Shown here in pieces: positions 8,242 to 17,601 of a DNA stretch of 32,944 bases. Position 1 is the first letter of the stretch; every line of letters starts with the position of its first letter. The notes beneath the pieces were generated by a model. The model worked only from the letters and a program-made list of their open reading frames with translations. It ran no database searches and had not been told where the DNA came from. Position numbers and translations under genes: made by a program. The DNA comes from Gammaproteobacteria bacterium (lineage in GTDB: Bacteria > Pseudomonadota > Gammaproteobacteria > Steroidobacterales > Woeseiaceae), in contig JAOTWB010000028.1 in the NCBI GenBank assembly GCA_029863125.1, positions 1 through 32,944 of the forward strand, given 5' to 3'.

Positions 8242-10742
8242 CAGCGTTTGGGCAAAGAGATCGGCTCGAGCCGCCAGATGCCCTCGTTGTAGTCGCGCAT
8301 CGTGCGATCGGTCGAGAAACGACCGGATGCCGCGGTATTCAGTATGCTCATGCGCGTCCAGTGCTCGGCATCGCGATACGCCTCGGCCGCCGCCGTCTGG
8401 GTATCGACGAAGCTGCGAAAGTCGGCGGCTGTCATCCAGGGATCCGACGAATCGCGAATGGACTGGATCACCGGAGCAAACACATTGGTCTCGAAACGAC
8501 TGAAGTGGCCGCTTTCCAGGAGCTGCACGACACGGCTGAAGTCTTTGTCCGAGTCGATGATCGCGCGCGGATTGTATTGCTCGCGCAGCTCTGCGATTTC
8601 ATCAACGTTCAGGCCGAAAAGGAAGAAATTCTCGCTGCCGACGGCTTCCCGAATCTCGACGTTCGCACCGTCAAGGGTGCCGATGGTGACGGCACCGTTC
8701 ATCATGAACTTCATATTCCCGGTACCCGACGCTTCCTTGCCCGCCGTCGAAATCTGCTCCGACAGGTCGGCGGCCGGACAAATGACTTCCATCGCGGAGA
8801 CGTTGTAGTCAGGGTAAAAAACGACCTGCAGCTTGTCTTCCATCGCGGGATCGGTGTTGATCACATGAGCGACGTTGTTGATGCATTTGATGACATTCTT
8901 TGCCATGACGTAGCCGGGTGCGGCTTTACCGCCGATTAGGATCGTGCGTGGCACAATATCGTTGCCACGACGAACGCGGTCGTAAAGATAGACCGCATGC
9001 AACAGATTCAGGAACTGCCGCTTGTATTCGTGGATGCGTTTGACCTGTACGTCAAACAGCGTACTTGGATCAATGACGAGTCCGGTCTTTTTCTGCACCG
9101 CACGCGCGAGCCTTACCTTGTTGCTCAGCTTCACCGAACGCCAGGCCTTGTGAAACTCCGGGTCATCCGCGAATTCCCGCAGTTTCTCGAGCTCGGACAA
9201 GTTCGTGATCCAGGCGTCCCCGATTTTTTCGTTAATCAGCTTGGCGAGCCCCTTGTTGCAGGCAGCCAGCCAGCGTCGCTGCGTCACTCCGTTGGTCTTG
9301 TTGTTGAATTTTTCCGGCCACATTTCGGCAAAATCGCGGAAAAGTCCTTCACGAAGCAACTTCGAATGAAGTGCCGCTACGCCGTTGACCGAGAAACTTC
9401 CCACGATCGCAAGATACGCCATCCGGACCATGGGTACCGGGCCTTCCCTGATCAGCGACATGCGGGCGATGCGGTCGTTGTCACCGGGCCAGCGCTGGCT
9501 GATCTCGACGATAAAGCGCGCGTTGATTTCATAGATGATATCGAGAATTCTCGGCAGCAGCCTTCGGAACATCGAGACAGGCCACATCTCGAGCGCTTCC
9601 GGCAGCAAGGTGTGATTGGTATAGGCCATCGTATTTCGTGTGATTTCCCAGGCTTTGTCCCAATCCATCATGTGCACGTCAATGAGCAAGCGCATGAGTT
9701 CGGCAACGGCAATGGCGGGATGCGTATCGTTGAGTTGAATACAGTGTTTCTCGGCAAATTCGCTGTGGTCCGGGCCGTAATTCTTGGTTCGGTTGCGCAG
9801 CTGATCCTGCAGGCTCGCCGAGGCGAGAAAATACTGCTGCCGCAGCCGCAGCTCCTGGCCGTTTTCCGTGGTCGCGTTCGGGTAAAGGACCATCGTGATA
9901 TTTTCGGCTGCGTTCTTTTCGGCGACCGCGTCTGCGTAGCTGCCGGCGTTGAATTCCGTCAGGTTGAACTTCTCCGTGGCGGACGCAGACCACAGCCGCA
10001 GCGTGTTGACGATGCCGTTCTTGTAGCCCGGAATGGGAATGTCAAACGGTATTGCCAGCACGTCCTGCGTATCGACCCAATCGTGCCGCGTATGCCCGGC
10101 GTGGTCCGTATAGACGATGCTGCGACCGCCGAAACGCACAGTCTGGGCGTATTCGATTCGCTCGATTTCCCAGGGGAAGCCCTCGCGCAACCAGGCGTCT
10201 GCTTCTTCGACCTGGTACCCGTCCTCGATGCGCTGATGAAACATGCCGTACTGATAGCGGATGCCGTAGCCGATGACCGGCAGCGCCAGTGTTGCACAAC
10301 TGTCCAGGAAGCACGCGGCAAGGCGGCCAAGACCGCCGTTGCCCAACCCGGCGTCATGCTCGCGTTCGTACACATCCTCGAGCTTGATGCCGAGGCGGGA
10401 AAGCGCCTCGGTCGTCTCGTCTTCGATACCGAGATTGAGTAAGGCGTTGGACAAGAGGCGACCCATCAGGAACTCGAGCGACATATAGGCGACGCGGCAC
10501 TTGCCCGCACTTTCGGTTGCCTTGCGAGTTTCCGCCCAGCGCTCCATGAGCCGGTCGCGCGCGGCGAAAACCAGGGCCTGGTAAAGGAACGGGGAACTGA
10601 TGCGGATCGTACGCCGTCCCATCAGTCGGCCGAAGTAATGGGTGAAATCCTTGAGGATCGCGTCTGCGGTCATCGGCAGATTGGGCGCCTGCAGCAGCTC
10701 GATATCGCCGATGCCGGTGGTGTCTTCAGGTGTTGCGGCCAT
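8241..10742 (-). CDS. glgP: Glycogen/maltodextrin phosphorylase (GT35)
   Basis: About 833 residues. It releases glucose-1-phosphate from the non-reducing ends of glycogen or maltodextrins using pyridoxal phosphate. The PLP lysine is Lys678 in SGTGNMKFMMNG, followed by GTLDGANVEI. Other GT35 landmarks are GNGGLGRLAACFLDS near the N-terminus, NDTHPA and RIHEYKRQFLN. The ATG at 10742 is preferred because GGAG stands 9 nt upstream and the start then falls 13 nt after the glgB stop. An alternative ATG at 10769 (842 residues) would overlap glgB by 14 nt and has a poorer ribosome site. The glgP stop overlaps the glgX start by one base. Confidence 0.95.
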   Translation of the reverse strand: MAATPEDTTGIGDIELLQAPNLPMTADAILKDFTHYFGRLMGRRTIRISSPFLYQALVFAARDRLMERWAETRKATESAGKCRVAYMSLEFLMGRLLSNALLNLGIEDETTEALSRLGIKLEDVYEREHDAGLGNGGLGRLAACFLDSCATLALPVIGYGIRYQYGMFHQRIEDGYQVEEADAWLREGFPWEIERIEYAQTVRFGGRSIVYTDHAGHTRHDWVDTQDVLAIPFDIPIPGYKNGIVNTLRLWSASATEKFNLTEFNAGSYADAVAEKNAAENITMVLYPNATTENGQELRLRQQYFLASASLQDQLRNRTKNYGPDHSEFAEKHCIQLNDTHPAIAVAELMRLLIDVHMMDWDKAWEITRNTMAYTNHTLLPEALEMWPVSMFRRLLPRILDIIYEINARFIVEISQRWPGDNDRIARMSLIREGPVPMVRMAYLAIVGSFSVNGVAALHSKLLREGLFRDFAEMWPEKFNNKTNGVTQRRWLAACNKGLAKLINEKIGDAWITNLSELEKLREFADDPEFHKAWRSVKLSNKVRLARAVQKKTGLVIDPSTLFDVQVKRIHEYKRQFLNLLHAVYLYDRVRRGNDIVPRTILIGGKAAPGYVMAKNVIKCINNVAHVINTDPAMEDKLQVVFYPDYNVSAMEVICPAADLSEQISTAGKEASGTGNMKFMMNGAVTIGTLDGANVEIREAVGSENFFLFGLNVDEIAELREQYNPRAIIDSDKDFSRVVQLLESGHFSRFETNVFAPVIQSIRDSSDPWMTAADFRSFVDTQTAAAEAYRDAEHWTRMSILNTAASGRFSTDRTMRDYNEGIWRLEPISLPKR

Positions 10743-10755
10743 GCATCCGTCTCCG

Positions 10756-12945
10756 TCAGGCGCCGCCATCCACGCGCGCCGGTTCCAAAATCAATGTCGC
10801 GAGCGGCGGTAGCCGCAATCGCATCGAGTACGGCCGGCCGCGATGGCCCGGCGAGGTAGCTTCATAAGCTGCTGCACCAAGACCGCCGCCGCCGTACTTT
10901 TCGCTGTCGCTGTTCAGCGCGACGCGGTATTCGCCCGCCAAAGGTACGCCAATCTGGTAGTCGTTTCTTACGACGGGCGTCAAGTTTACGACGCAGATGA
11001 TGATACCGCCGGATTTGTCCCGGCGCAGCCAGCTCAGGACGCTGTTGTCACGGTCATCCCACCGGATCCACTCGAACCCATCCCCGCTGAAATCAACCTC
11101 GTGCAGTGCCGGCGTGTCCCGGTACAGGCGATTCAGGTCGCGCACCAGTTTTTGCACGCCCTGGTGCGGTGCGTGCTGCAGCAGGTGCCAGTCGAGCGAC
11201 CGATCGTGATTCCATTCGTTGCGCTGGGCGATCTCGTTGCCCATGAACAGCAGTTTCTTGCCCGGGTGGGCGAACATGGCCGCGTAATAGGCCCGTAAAT
11301 TCGCGAACTGCTGCCAGTCGTCTCCGGGCATGCGCCCCAGTATCGAGCGCTTGCCGTGCACGACTTCGTCATGGGAGAGCGGCAGGACAAAGTTCTCGTT
11401 GAATGCGTAAACGAGACCAAAGGTCATTTTGTCGTGATGGTGTTTGCGATGAACCGGGTCCTCCGACATGTACGACAACGTGTCATTCATCCAGCCCATG
11501 TTCCATTTGTAGGTGAAGCCAAGCCCGCCCGCGTGAACCGGTTTTGATACGCCCGGCCATGCAGTGGATTCTTCGGCGAACGACGTGGCGCGATGCGCAT
11601 GAACCTCCGTATTGAGGCGCCGCAGGAACGCAACAGCCTCGAGGTTCTCGTTGCCGCCATACTCGTTCGGCAGCCACTCGCCCTGCTTACGCGAGTAGTC
11701 GAGATACAGCATCGAGGCGACGGCGTCGACGCGCAGACCGTCGATGTGAAACTCGCTGATCCAGTAAAGCGCGCTGCCGAGCAAATAGTTCATGACCTCG
11801 CGTCGGCCAAAGTTGAAGATCAACGTACCCCAGTCCGCGTGCGCACCTTTCCGAGGATCTTCATGTTCATACAGCGCGGTCCCGTCAAAACGGCGCAGGC
11901 CGTGTTCATCGTTCGGGAAATGCGCCGGCACCCAGTCCATCAGCACACCGATGTTATTGGCGTGGCAGCGATCGACGAAATAGCGAAATTCATCCGGTGT
12001 GCCGAAACGCTGGGTCGGCGCGAACAGACCGATCGGCTGATAGCCCCAGGAACCGTCGAACGGATGTTCGGATACGGGCATCAGCTCAATGTGCGTGAAG
12101 CCCATGTCGACAACATAGTCCACGAGCTCGTCGGCAAAATTTCGGTACGACAGGTAGCCGCCGTCATCCTTGCGGCGCCATGAACCGAGATGTACTTCAT
12201 AAATACTGATGGGCTTGTGGAGCCGCGGTTCAACGGTTAGGCGTTGCATCCACTCGCCGTCCTGCCAATCGTAGTCGCTGTCAAAAACGATCGATGCATT
12301 CCCCGGTGGCGGCTCATGATAGCTTGCGAACGGATCGCCCTTGAGCGGCAGGACGTTGCCGTTTCGGTCCTGAATCTCGTATTTGTACAATGCGCCGTCG
12401 CCGACGGCCGGTATGAAAATTTCCCAGATACCGTTGCCCGGATGCAGACGCATTACGTGCTGCCGGCCGTCCCAGCCATTGAAATCGCCAATGACGCTGA
12501 CGCGTGATGCGTTCGGTGCCCAGACGGCGAAACGCGTTCCGGCGATGCCTTGGAGCTGGCGCAGCTGTGCGCCGAGCTTCCTGTAGATGTAACGGTCCGA
12601 TCCTTCGCCCAAAAAGTACAAGTCCATTTCGCCCAAAGCAGGCGGAAATCGATAGGGATCTTCGATGACATAGGACAGACCGGAGCCATCCGTTATGCGC
12701 AGGGCGTAACGTCGTTTGCGGGGCGGCAAGAGTGCCTCGAACAGACCGCCGGCATGAATTTTCTTCATGTCGGCAATGGGTGCGCCCGCCGCATCGACCA
12801 GCTCTGCCCTGGCCGCGTGCGGCTGCAGCGTGCGCACAACCCGTCCCCCGGCTTCCGCGTGCGGGCCGAGTATGCCGAAGGGGTTGCCGTGACGGCCGGC
12901 GACGAGCGCCTCGTATTCACTGTTCCTGTCTGCTTTAGCGGCCAT
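10756..12945 (-). CDS. glgB: 1,4-alpha-glucan branching enzyme
   Basis: A 729-residue GlgB that introduces alpha-1,6 branches into glycogen. Two N-terminal CBM48-like beta domains ([31 protein letters not shown]) precede the GH13 barrel. Catalytic residues are Asp407 ([12 protein letters not shown]), Glu458 (AEESTAWPG) and Asp526 ([10 protein letters not shown]). Asp526 and Glu458 fall at the same numbers as in E. coli GlgB, which supports the chosen start. The frame is open up to 13179, but translation from there would run through the glgA coding region. The ATG at 12945 has GAGG just upstream and overlaps the glgA stop by 11 nt. A second ATG at 12957 is possible but has no ribosome site. 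Confidence 0.95.
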   Translation of the reverse strand: MAAKADRNSEYEALVAGRHGNPFGILGPHAEAGGRVVRTLQPHAARAELVDAAGAPIADMKKIHAGGLFEALLPPRKRRYALRITDGSGLSYVIEDPYRFPPALGEMDLYFLGEGSDRYIYRKLGAQLRQLQGIAGTRFAVWAPNASRVSVIGDFNGWDGRQHVMRLHPGNGIWEIFIPAVGDGALYKYEIQDRNGNVLPLKGDPFASYHEPPPGNASIVFDSDYDWQDGEWMQRLTVEPRLHKPISIYEVHLGSWRRKDDGGYLSYRNFADELVDYVVDMGFTHIELMPVSEHPFDGSWGYQPIGLFAPTQRFGTPDEFRYFVDRCHANNIGVLMDWVPAHFPNDEHGLRRFDGTALYEHEDPRKGAHADWGTLIFNFGRREVMNYLLGSALYWISEFHIDGLRVDAVASMLYLDYSRKQGEWLPNEYGGNENLEAVAFLRRLNTEVHAHRATSFAEESTAWPGVSKPVHAGGLGFTYKWNMGWMNDTLSYMSEDPVHRKHHHDKMTFGLVYAFNENFVLPLSHDEVVHGKRSILGRMPGDDWQQFANLRAYYAAMFAHPGKKLLFMGNEIAQRNEWNHDRSLDWHLLQHAPHQGVQKLVRDLNRLYRDTPALHEVDFSGDGFEWIRWDDRDNSVLSWLRRDKSGGIIICVVNLTPVVRNDYQIGVPLAGEYRVALNSDSEKYGGGGLGAAAYEATSPGHRGRPYSMRLRLPPLATLILEPARVDGGA

Positions 12946-14497
12946 CGTCCTCGCCATATAGCGTTTCGATCGTAGTTTTGGCAGCGGTCGCCCAGTCGAA
13001 TCGGCGGGCCGCCGCAGCCTGGCAGACATTCTGCCACGCAATTGGGTCGCCGGAGCGAATGGACAGCGCACGCGTCGTGGTTCTGATGAATTCCCTGGCC
13101 TGCGCTTCCGGGCTGCGGCCATCGAAAACGAACCCGGTAACGCCGTCTTCGACCGTGTCCTTGAGGCCGCCGACGCCATGAACGATACAGGGTTGGGCGC
13201 CGCGCATCGCGAGCATCTGGCTGATGCCGCAGGGTTCGAAACTCGACGGCATCAGGAAGAGGTCGCCACCGCTGTAAAGCGGTGCCGCAAGGTCCTCCGA
13301 GTACCCCTGAAGAAAGACGATGTTTGGCCTTTGCCTCGCGACTTCCAGCATGCGTTCTTCGAGTTCCGGGTTGCCGTTTCCGAGCACCACGATCACGCTT
13401 TTCCCGCCAACAGCTTCGGCAATACGATCCAGCGGCGTGCTGCCGTCGTGGAACTTGTGCAGCAGCAGGGCCGTTTTTTGCTCGACCAGCCTGCCAACGC
13501 TCGTCATGAGGTGACTGGGCCGCCGTTTCGGCAAAGCGGCCAGGCGCTGGAGCGCGAGGCTGTGTGCCTCATTCGACGGCTGCTCCTTCTGCCAGGTCTG
13601 AAGCTGTGCCTCGATCATGCCGAGCAATCGCTGCCAGCCCGGGCGGCGACCGATCGGCTGGTCGTAATAACAGCCGTTGAGTATGCCGAACAGACGGCCG
13701 TCATCGCGCACCCGCGCAAGATCAACTTCCAGTCCTTCGCCGCCTATGAATCCAATCTCGGGATTACTCGGTCTGCAGATCTCGCCCGCGTAGGTAGGTG
13801 ATACCGTGCTCACCCGGTCCGCGAGGCGAATGGCACTGGCCATAGGGTTCACGCAGTCAGAGTAACGCGGGTCAACGATTGTCCCGTAATCCGGGCGCAG
13901 TTTCGGGTACCAGGCTTCGAGCGATGATTCATCGCCCCGAAAAGGACGCGTGCCCTGGTAGGAAAGATTGTGAATCGTAAGCACGGTGCGAATGTCGCGA
14001 AGACTGGCGAAATGCTCGGCATACTTCGCGAGAATCAGGTAGAAGGCGGCATGCCAGTCGTGCAGGTGCACGACGTCGGGCTGTTTTTCGCCGGCGCATA
14101 TCCACTCGGCCGCCGCCGCGCAATAAAAAGCAAACGTATTGGCGTCGCTCGCAAAAGGACGGGCCGCTTCGTCCCGATGGTAGATCCGCCCGCTGCCGTA
14201 TTGGGCGAACAAAGGGTGATCGAAAACGACGTTTCGTACGCTGCTGTCATCGGCCGGGATATCCCAGATATCGACAGGGTGCGAACTGCCGCGAAAGTCG
14301 ACGTCGATTGTCGCCAGCCGAGATGCACCCGGCAGTTTGTGCAGTGAGCCATACGACGGTGTCGCAACCGACGCCTGCCAGCCTTCCACCGACAGTGCAA
14401 GAGGCAGGTCACGAACGACGTCGCCCACGCCGCCGACCTTACCGCCGCTGAGGGCGCCGTTCTCCGACGCCAGGAAGATGACTGACCGGGTCTCGAT
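12935..14497 (-). CDS. glgA: Glycogen synthase GlgA (GT5), probable non-ATG start
   Basis: This GT5 enzyme elongates alpha-1,4-glucan from ADP-glucose. The C-terminal GT-B domain carries [11 protein letters not shown] and [10 protein letters not shown], and the N-terminal domain carries VVHLHDWH and TIHNLSYQG. The nearest conventional start is a GTG at 14428, but it lies inside the essential KVGGVGDVV nucleotide-binding motif, so it would remove the key lysine (codon 14440). In frame upstream, the residues [19 protein letters not shown] continue the typical GlgA N-terminus, yet no ATG, GTG or TTG occurs before the frame passes into glgC. Two ATC codons at 14500 and 14497 follow AGGA (14509-14506) with 5 and 8 nt spacing. 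I place the start at 14497 by inference, giving about 520 residues. A sequence error (ATG read as ATC) is a fair alternative. Confidence 0.85.
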   Translation of the reverse strand: METRSVIFLASENGALSGGKVGGVGDVVRDLPLALSVEGWQASVATPSYGSLHKLPGASRLATIDVDFRGSSHPVDIWDIPADDSSVRNVVFDHPLFAQYGSGRIYHRDEAARPFASDANTFAFYCAAAAEWICAGEKQPDVVHLHDWHAAFYLILAKYAEHFASLRDIRTVLTIHNLSYQGTRPFRGDESSLEAWYPKLRPDYGTIVDPRYSDCVNPMASAIRLADRVSTVSPTYAGEICRPSNPEIGFIGGEGLEVDLARVRDDGRLFGILNGCYYDQPIGRRPGWQRLLGMIEAQLQTWQKEQPSNEAHSLALQRLAALPKRRPSHLMTSVGRLVEQKTALLLHKFHDGSTPLDRIAEAVGGKSVIVVLGNGNPELEERMLEVARQRPNIVFLQGYSEDLAAPLYSGGDLFLMPSSFEPCGISQMLAMRGAQPCIVHGVGGLKDTVEDGVTGFVFDGRSPEAQAREFIRTTTRALSIRSGDPIAWQNVCQAAAARRFDWATAAKTTIETLYGEDDGR

Positions 14498-14507
14498 GAT
14501 CGCTTTC

Positions 14508-15797
14508 CTAGCGTGTGAAGTGCAGATGCTGCCCGAGCATGTCAGGCGTAACCAGCGTCAGCCCGCTTTCCGTGACCCGAAACCCGCGCGCCCGGTCGGC
14601 GTCGTGGTCTAGACCTATGATGGTGCCGGAATCGATCCTCGCGCCGCGATCGATAATGGCCCGATTGATGGTGCAGTGCTGGCCGATATTCACCTCCGGC
14701 AGCACGACAGAATCGTTTACCTTGCTGTACGACTCGACGACACAGTCCGAAAACAACAGCGAGCGTCTTATGGTTGCGCCGGAAACGACGCAGCCACCCG
14801 ATACCATCGACTGGATGGCTTCGCCCTGCCGGTCCGGATCGTCGAATACGAACTTGGCGGGTGGCGACTGAATCTGGTGCGTCCAGATCGGCCAGACCTT
14901 GTCGTAAAGGTTGAGCTGCGGCGTTACCGACACCAGCTCCATGTTGGCTTCCCAAAAGGCATCGAGCGTACCGACATCGCGCCAGTACGCCTGGTCGCCT
15001 GTCTCCGGGTCACGCAGCGGGTAGGCATAAACACGGTAGTCTTTAATGATGGAAGGAATGATGTTGCGGCCGAAGTCATGCTGGGTGCCCGGCGTGTCGG
15101 CGTCCCGGATGACCTGTTCGTAAAGGAACTCGGTGTTGAAGACGTAGTTGCCCATGGACGCGAGGCACACGTCGGGTTTGCCCGGAACCGGGTTCGGTTT
15201 CTCGGGTTTTTCATGGAAGCCGATAATGCGGCCCTCCTCGTCTACCGTCATGACACCGAGCTCACCGGCCGCCTCGGCCAGCGGTACTTCGAGACAGCAG
15301 ATGGTCATATCCGCCCCCTCGTCGACGTGATAAGCGAGAAAGGAGCCGTAATCCATCTTGTAAATGTGGTCCCCTGCGAGGATCAGGACGAAACGTGGAG
15401 CATGCTGCCGAATGATGTCGAGATTCTGGTAGACGGCATCGGCCGTGCCGCGATACCACTCACCGCCGACCCGCTGCGAAGCCGGCAGGATCTCGACGAA
15501 CTCGCGTTCACCGGCACCGGAATTGAGCCAGGACCAACCGTGTAATAAATGGCGAATAAGTGAATGTGCCTTGTACTGTGTCAACACACCGATGCGACGA
15601 ATTCCCGAGTTAATACAGTTCGACAGCGGGAAATCGATAATCCGATACTTGCCGCCGAAATGAAGACCGGGTTTGGCGCGCCAGGTCGTCAGCTCGCGAA
15701 GCCGCGAGCCTTGCCCGCCCGCGAGAATCAGTGCCACCGTCTGCCGGGTCAGGCGACTGACAAATCGGGCTTCTTCCTTGAGTCGAGGTTCGTTCAT
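14508..15797 (-). CDS. glgC: Glucose-1-phosphate adenylyltransferase
   Basis: A 429-residue ADP-glucose pyrophosphorylase that makes ADP-glucose from ATP and glucose-1-phosphate, the committed step of glycogen synthesis. The nucleotidyltransferase domain shows [14 protein letters not shown] near residue 24, [29 protein letters not shown] and [11 protein letters not shown]. The C-terminal part has left-handed beta-helix repeats ([35 protein letters not shown]). Length is close to the E. coli enzyme. The ATG at 15797 is chosen because the family N-terminus ([20 protein letters not shown]) begins there; the longer open frame to 15914 has no similarity. It lies 70 nt after malQ, and its stop is about 11 nt upstream of the proposed glgA start. 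Confidence 0.96.
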   Translation of the reverse strand: MNEPRLKEEARFVSRLTRQTVALILAGGQGSRLRELTTWRAKPGLHFGGKYRIIDFPLSNCINSGIRRIGVLTQYKAHSLIRHLLHGWSWLNSGAGEREFVEILPASQRVGGEWYRGTADAVYQNLDIIRQHAPRFVLILAGDHIYKMDYGSFLAYHVDEGADMTICCLEVPLAEAAGELGVMTVDEEGRIIGFHEKPEKPNPVPGKPDVCLASMGNYVFNTEFLYEQVIRDADTPGTQHDFGRNIIPSIIKDYRVYAYPLRDPETGDQAYWRDVGTLDAFWEANMELVSVTPQLNLYDKVWPIWTHQIQSPPAKFVFDDPDRQGEAIQSMVSGGCVVSGATIRRSLLFSDCVVESYSKVNDSVVLPEVNIGQHCTINRAIIDRGARIDSGTIIGLDHDADRARGFRVTESGLTLVTPDMLGQHLHFTR

Positions 15798-15867
15798 CTT
15801 GCAACTCGTCCTTTCAGGCGTCGTGTATCGCGGCAAACTCCGGATACGCCCTTGCCGGTGAGTTGCC

Positions 15868-17436
15868 TCAGTGGGTGAGTTCGCGACCCGATGCCCGTAC
15901 CATGTCGGCCACATTGTCGCAAACTTTGCGGGTCAATTGTGCGTCAGTTACGCGCCAGCGCCAGTTGCCGCCAGGCTTTCCGGGTGTGTTGAGGCGAGCT
16001 TCAGATCCCAGGCCGAGATAGTCCTGCATAGGCGCGATTGCGAGCTGTGCCTCTGTCGAGAAAGCGGCCTTGATCAGATCATTGTGAATTGTCTCGGGTG
16101 TGCCGCCCGTGATGTCGAGGACGGCTTTCTGCGTGCGCTCGATTTCCTCTGCGCTGCGAATGTCGCCGGGGCTGCCGTGAAACCAGCCGATGGTTGTGTC
16201 GTTGTCGTGCGTGCCCGTGTAGCAGACGCTGTTCCGGCCCACGTCCGACAGCGCGAAATCGTCGTCGCACACGTCGAACTGCAGCACGCGCATGCCCGGA
16301 ATGTGGTGGCGGTCGCGCAGTGCTTCCACTTCCGGCGTGATGACGCCGAGATCCTCGGCCACGATCGGCAGTACCCCGAGCGATGCTTTCATTGCATCAA
16401 AAATCGCGTCTCCGGGACCGGGTTCCCAGGCGCCCACGCGCGCCGTCGCCGAGTCCGCCGGAATCGACCAGAAGGCCTCAAATCCCCGGAAATGGTCGAT
16501 TCTGACCAGATCAGTGAGTTTTGCTGATGCCTGCAGGCGATCGATCCACCACCGATAGCCGTTGGCGGCATGCTTGGCCCAGTCGTAGAGCGGGTTGCCC
16601 CAGAGCTGACCGTCTTCGCTGAAGTAGTCGGGGGGTACGCCTGCGACGCAGTCCGGTTGGCCGTCTTCCCCCAGGCGCAGGATGTCGCGATTGGCCCAGG
16701 CATCGGAACTGTCCAGCGCAATGTAAATCGGCATGTCGCCGAACAGCAGGATGCCGCTGGCGTTTGCATGATTGCGGAAGCGCTGCCACTGGTGGTCAAA
16801 AAGGAACTGGATGACCTTGATCGCCCCGATCGTCGCGGCCTCATCGACCTCGAGGTCCTTGAGCGCCTGTTCGTCGCGGTGCACGTATTCGGGCGTCCAC
16901 TCCGGCCAGGGACGCTCGCCGTGCCGGGTCTTGAGTATGCGGAACAGGGCATAGTCATGCAGCCAGGCAGCGTCGTTTGCCGCAATGAACGCGGCGCAGC
17001 GCGCCTGGACTTCGTCACTGGCTTCTTGTGGGAATCGTCTTGCCGCGGTGTCGAGCAACCGGTTCTTCCCCGGGATAAGGGCACCGTAATCCACGAAACC
17101 GGTGGGCAGTTTCGCCAGTTCTTCGACCTCGTGTTCCACAAGCAGTCCCATATCCACCAGGTCGCCGATGCTGATCAGCATCTCGTTGCCGGCAAACGTC
17201 GACAGCGGTTGATAGGGCGAGTCGCCGTAGGCCGTTGGTCCCGTCGGCAAAAACTGCCATACGCCCAGGTGCATGTCGCGCATCTTGTCGACGAACGCCC
17301 GGGCCTCGGCGCCGATCTCGCCAATGCCACAGGGTCCTGGCAACGACGCGATATGCAGGCAAACGCCTGCCCGCCGTTCGGTCGGCAGGATGGGCGGCTC
17401 GGTGTCACTCGTCGTTGGCTGGTCTTGCGGGTTCAT
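15868..17436 (-). CDS. malQ: 4-alpha-glucanotransferase (amylomaltase, GH77)
   Basis: A 522-residue amylomaltase that transfers alpha-1,4-glucan segments between maltodextrins and frees glucose in the cytoplasm. GH77 landmarks are [16 protein letters not shown] near the N-terminus, [25 protein letters not shown] with nucleophile Asp314, [11 protein letters not shown] with acid/base Glu361, and [13 protein letters not shown]. Length agrees with the compact bacterial type, without the long N-terminal extension of E. coli MalQ. It is the first gene of the glycogen operon. The ATG at 17436 has no clear ribosome site (upstream is AT-rich), so translation may be modest. The promoter must lie in the shared intergenic region with the divergent TonB receptor and its LacI-type operator pair. 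Confidence 0.96.
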   Translation of the reverse strand: MNPQDQPTTSDTEPPILPTERRAGVCLHIASLPGPCGIGEIGAEARAFVDKMRDMHLGVWQFLPTGPTAYGDSPYQPLSTFAGNEMLISIGDLVDMGLLVEHEVEELAKLPTGFVDYGALIPGKNRLLDTAARRFPQEASDEVQARCAAFIAANDAAWLHDYALFRILKTRHGERPWPEWTPEYVHRDEQALKDLEVDEAATIGAIKVIQFLFDHQWQRFRNHANASGILLFGDMPIYIALDSSDAWANRDILRLGEDGQPDCVAGVPPDYFSEDGQLWGNPLYDWAKHAANGYRWWIDRLQASAKLTDLVRIDHFRGFEAFWSIPADSATARVGAWEPGPGDAIFDAMKASLGVLPIVAEDLGVITPEVEALRDRHHIPGMRVLQFDVCDDDFALSDVGRNSVCYTGTHDNDTTIGWFHGSPGDIRSAEEIERTQKAVLDITGGTPETIHNDLIKAAFSTEAQLAIAPMQDYLGLGSEARLNTPGKPGGNWRWRVTDAQLTRKVCDNVADMVRASGRELTH

Positions 17437-17485
17437 AAGTATTTACAGGGCAAACTAATCAGCGCGCAGCCGGACCGCAATGCAG

Positions 17486-17518
17486 TGCATACGTATTCAG
17501 GCAATGAATACGTATGCA
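17486..17518. promoter_or_regulatory. Perfect 13-bp inverted repeat: probable pair of LacI-type operators
   Basis: Arms at 17486-17498 and 17506-17518 are exact reverse complements around a 7-nt spacer. Each arm with one flanking base is itself a LacI-type pseudo-palindrome with a central CG (TGCATACGTATTCA at 17486-17499 and TGAATACGTATGCA at 17505-17518), with centres 19 bp apart. It lies between the divergent malQ and TonB-receptor genes and ends 5 nt before a likely -35 box. A near-identical site occurs at 32748-32761. LacI-family maltose regulators such as MalR/MalI bind sites of this shape in related bacteria; the identity of the regulator is inference, as none is encoded in the window. 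Confidence 0.7.
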
Positions 17519-17523
17519 TATCG

Positions 17524-17552
17524 TTGCCGAAGTCCCGATCCCTTCTTAAAAT
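17524..17552 (+). promoter_or_regulatory. Candidate sigma-70 promoter of the TonB-dependent receptor
   Basis: TTGCCG at 17524-17529 and TAAAAT at 17547-17552 are separated by exactly 17 nt and point toward the receptor gene. The receptor ATG is 49 nt after the -10 box, leaving a short leader with a GGGGG ribosome site. The operator pair ends 5 nt upstream of the -35. Predicted by inspection only. Confidence 0.5.
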
Positions 17553-17601
17553 GCGGAAATAGTTGTATCACCACATCAAAGCATTCCCGGGGGAAAACCA
17601 T

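Noticed and set aside
8997..10442. 481-codon open frame on the plus strand opposite glgP
   Set aside because: Antisense shadow of glycogen phosphorylase; no signal, domain or ribosome site.
12946..13179. 78-codon N-terminal extension of glgB
   Set aside because: It overlaps the glgA coding region in another frame, has low-complexity Arg/Ala composition, and the shorter start reproduces E. coli GlgB catalytic residue numbers.
12935..14428. GTG at 14428 as the glgA start
   Set aside because: It would begin inside the KVGG ADP-glucose motif and remove its lysine and first beta strand, both of which are encoded in frame just upstream.
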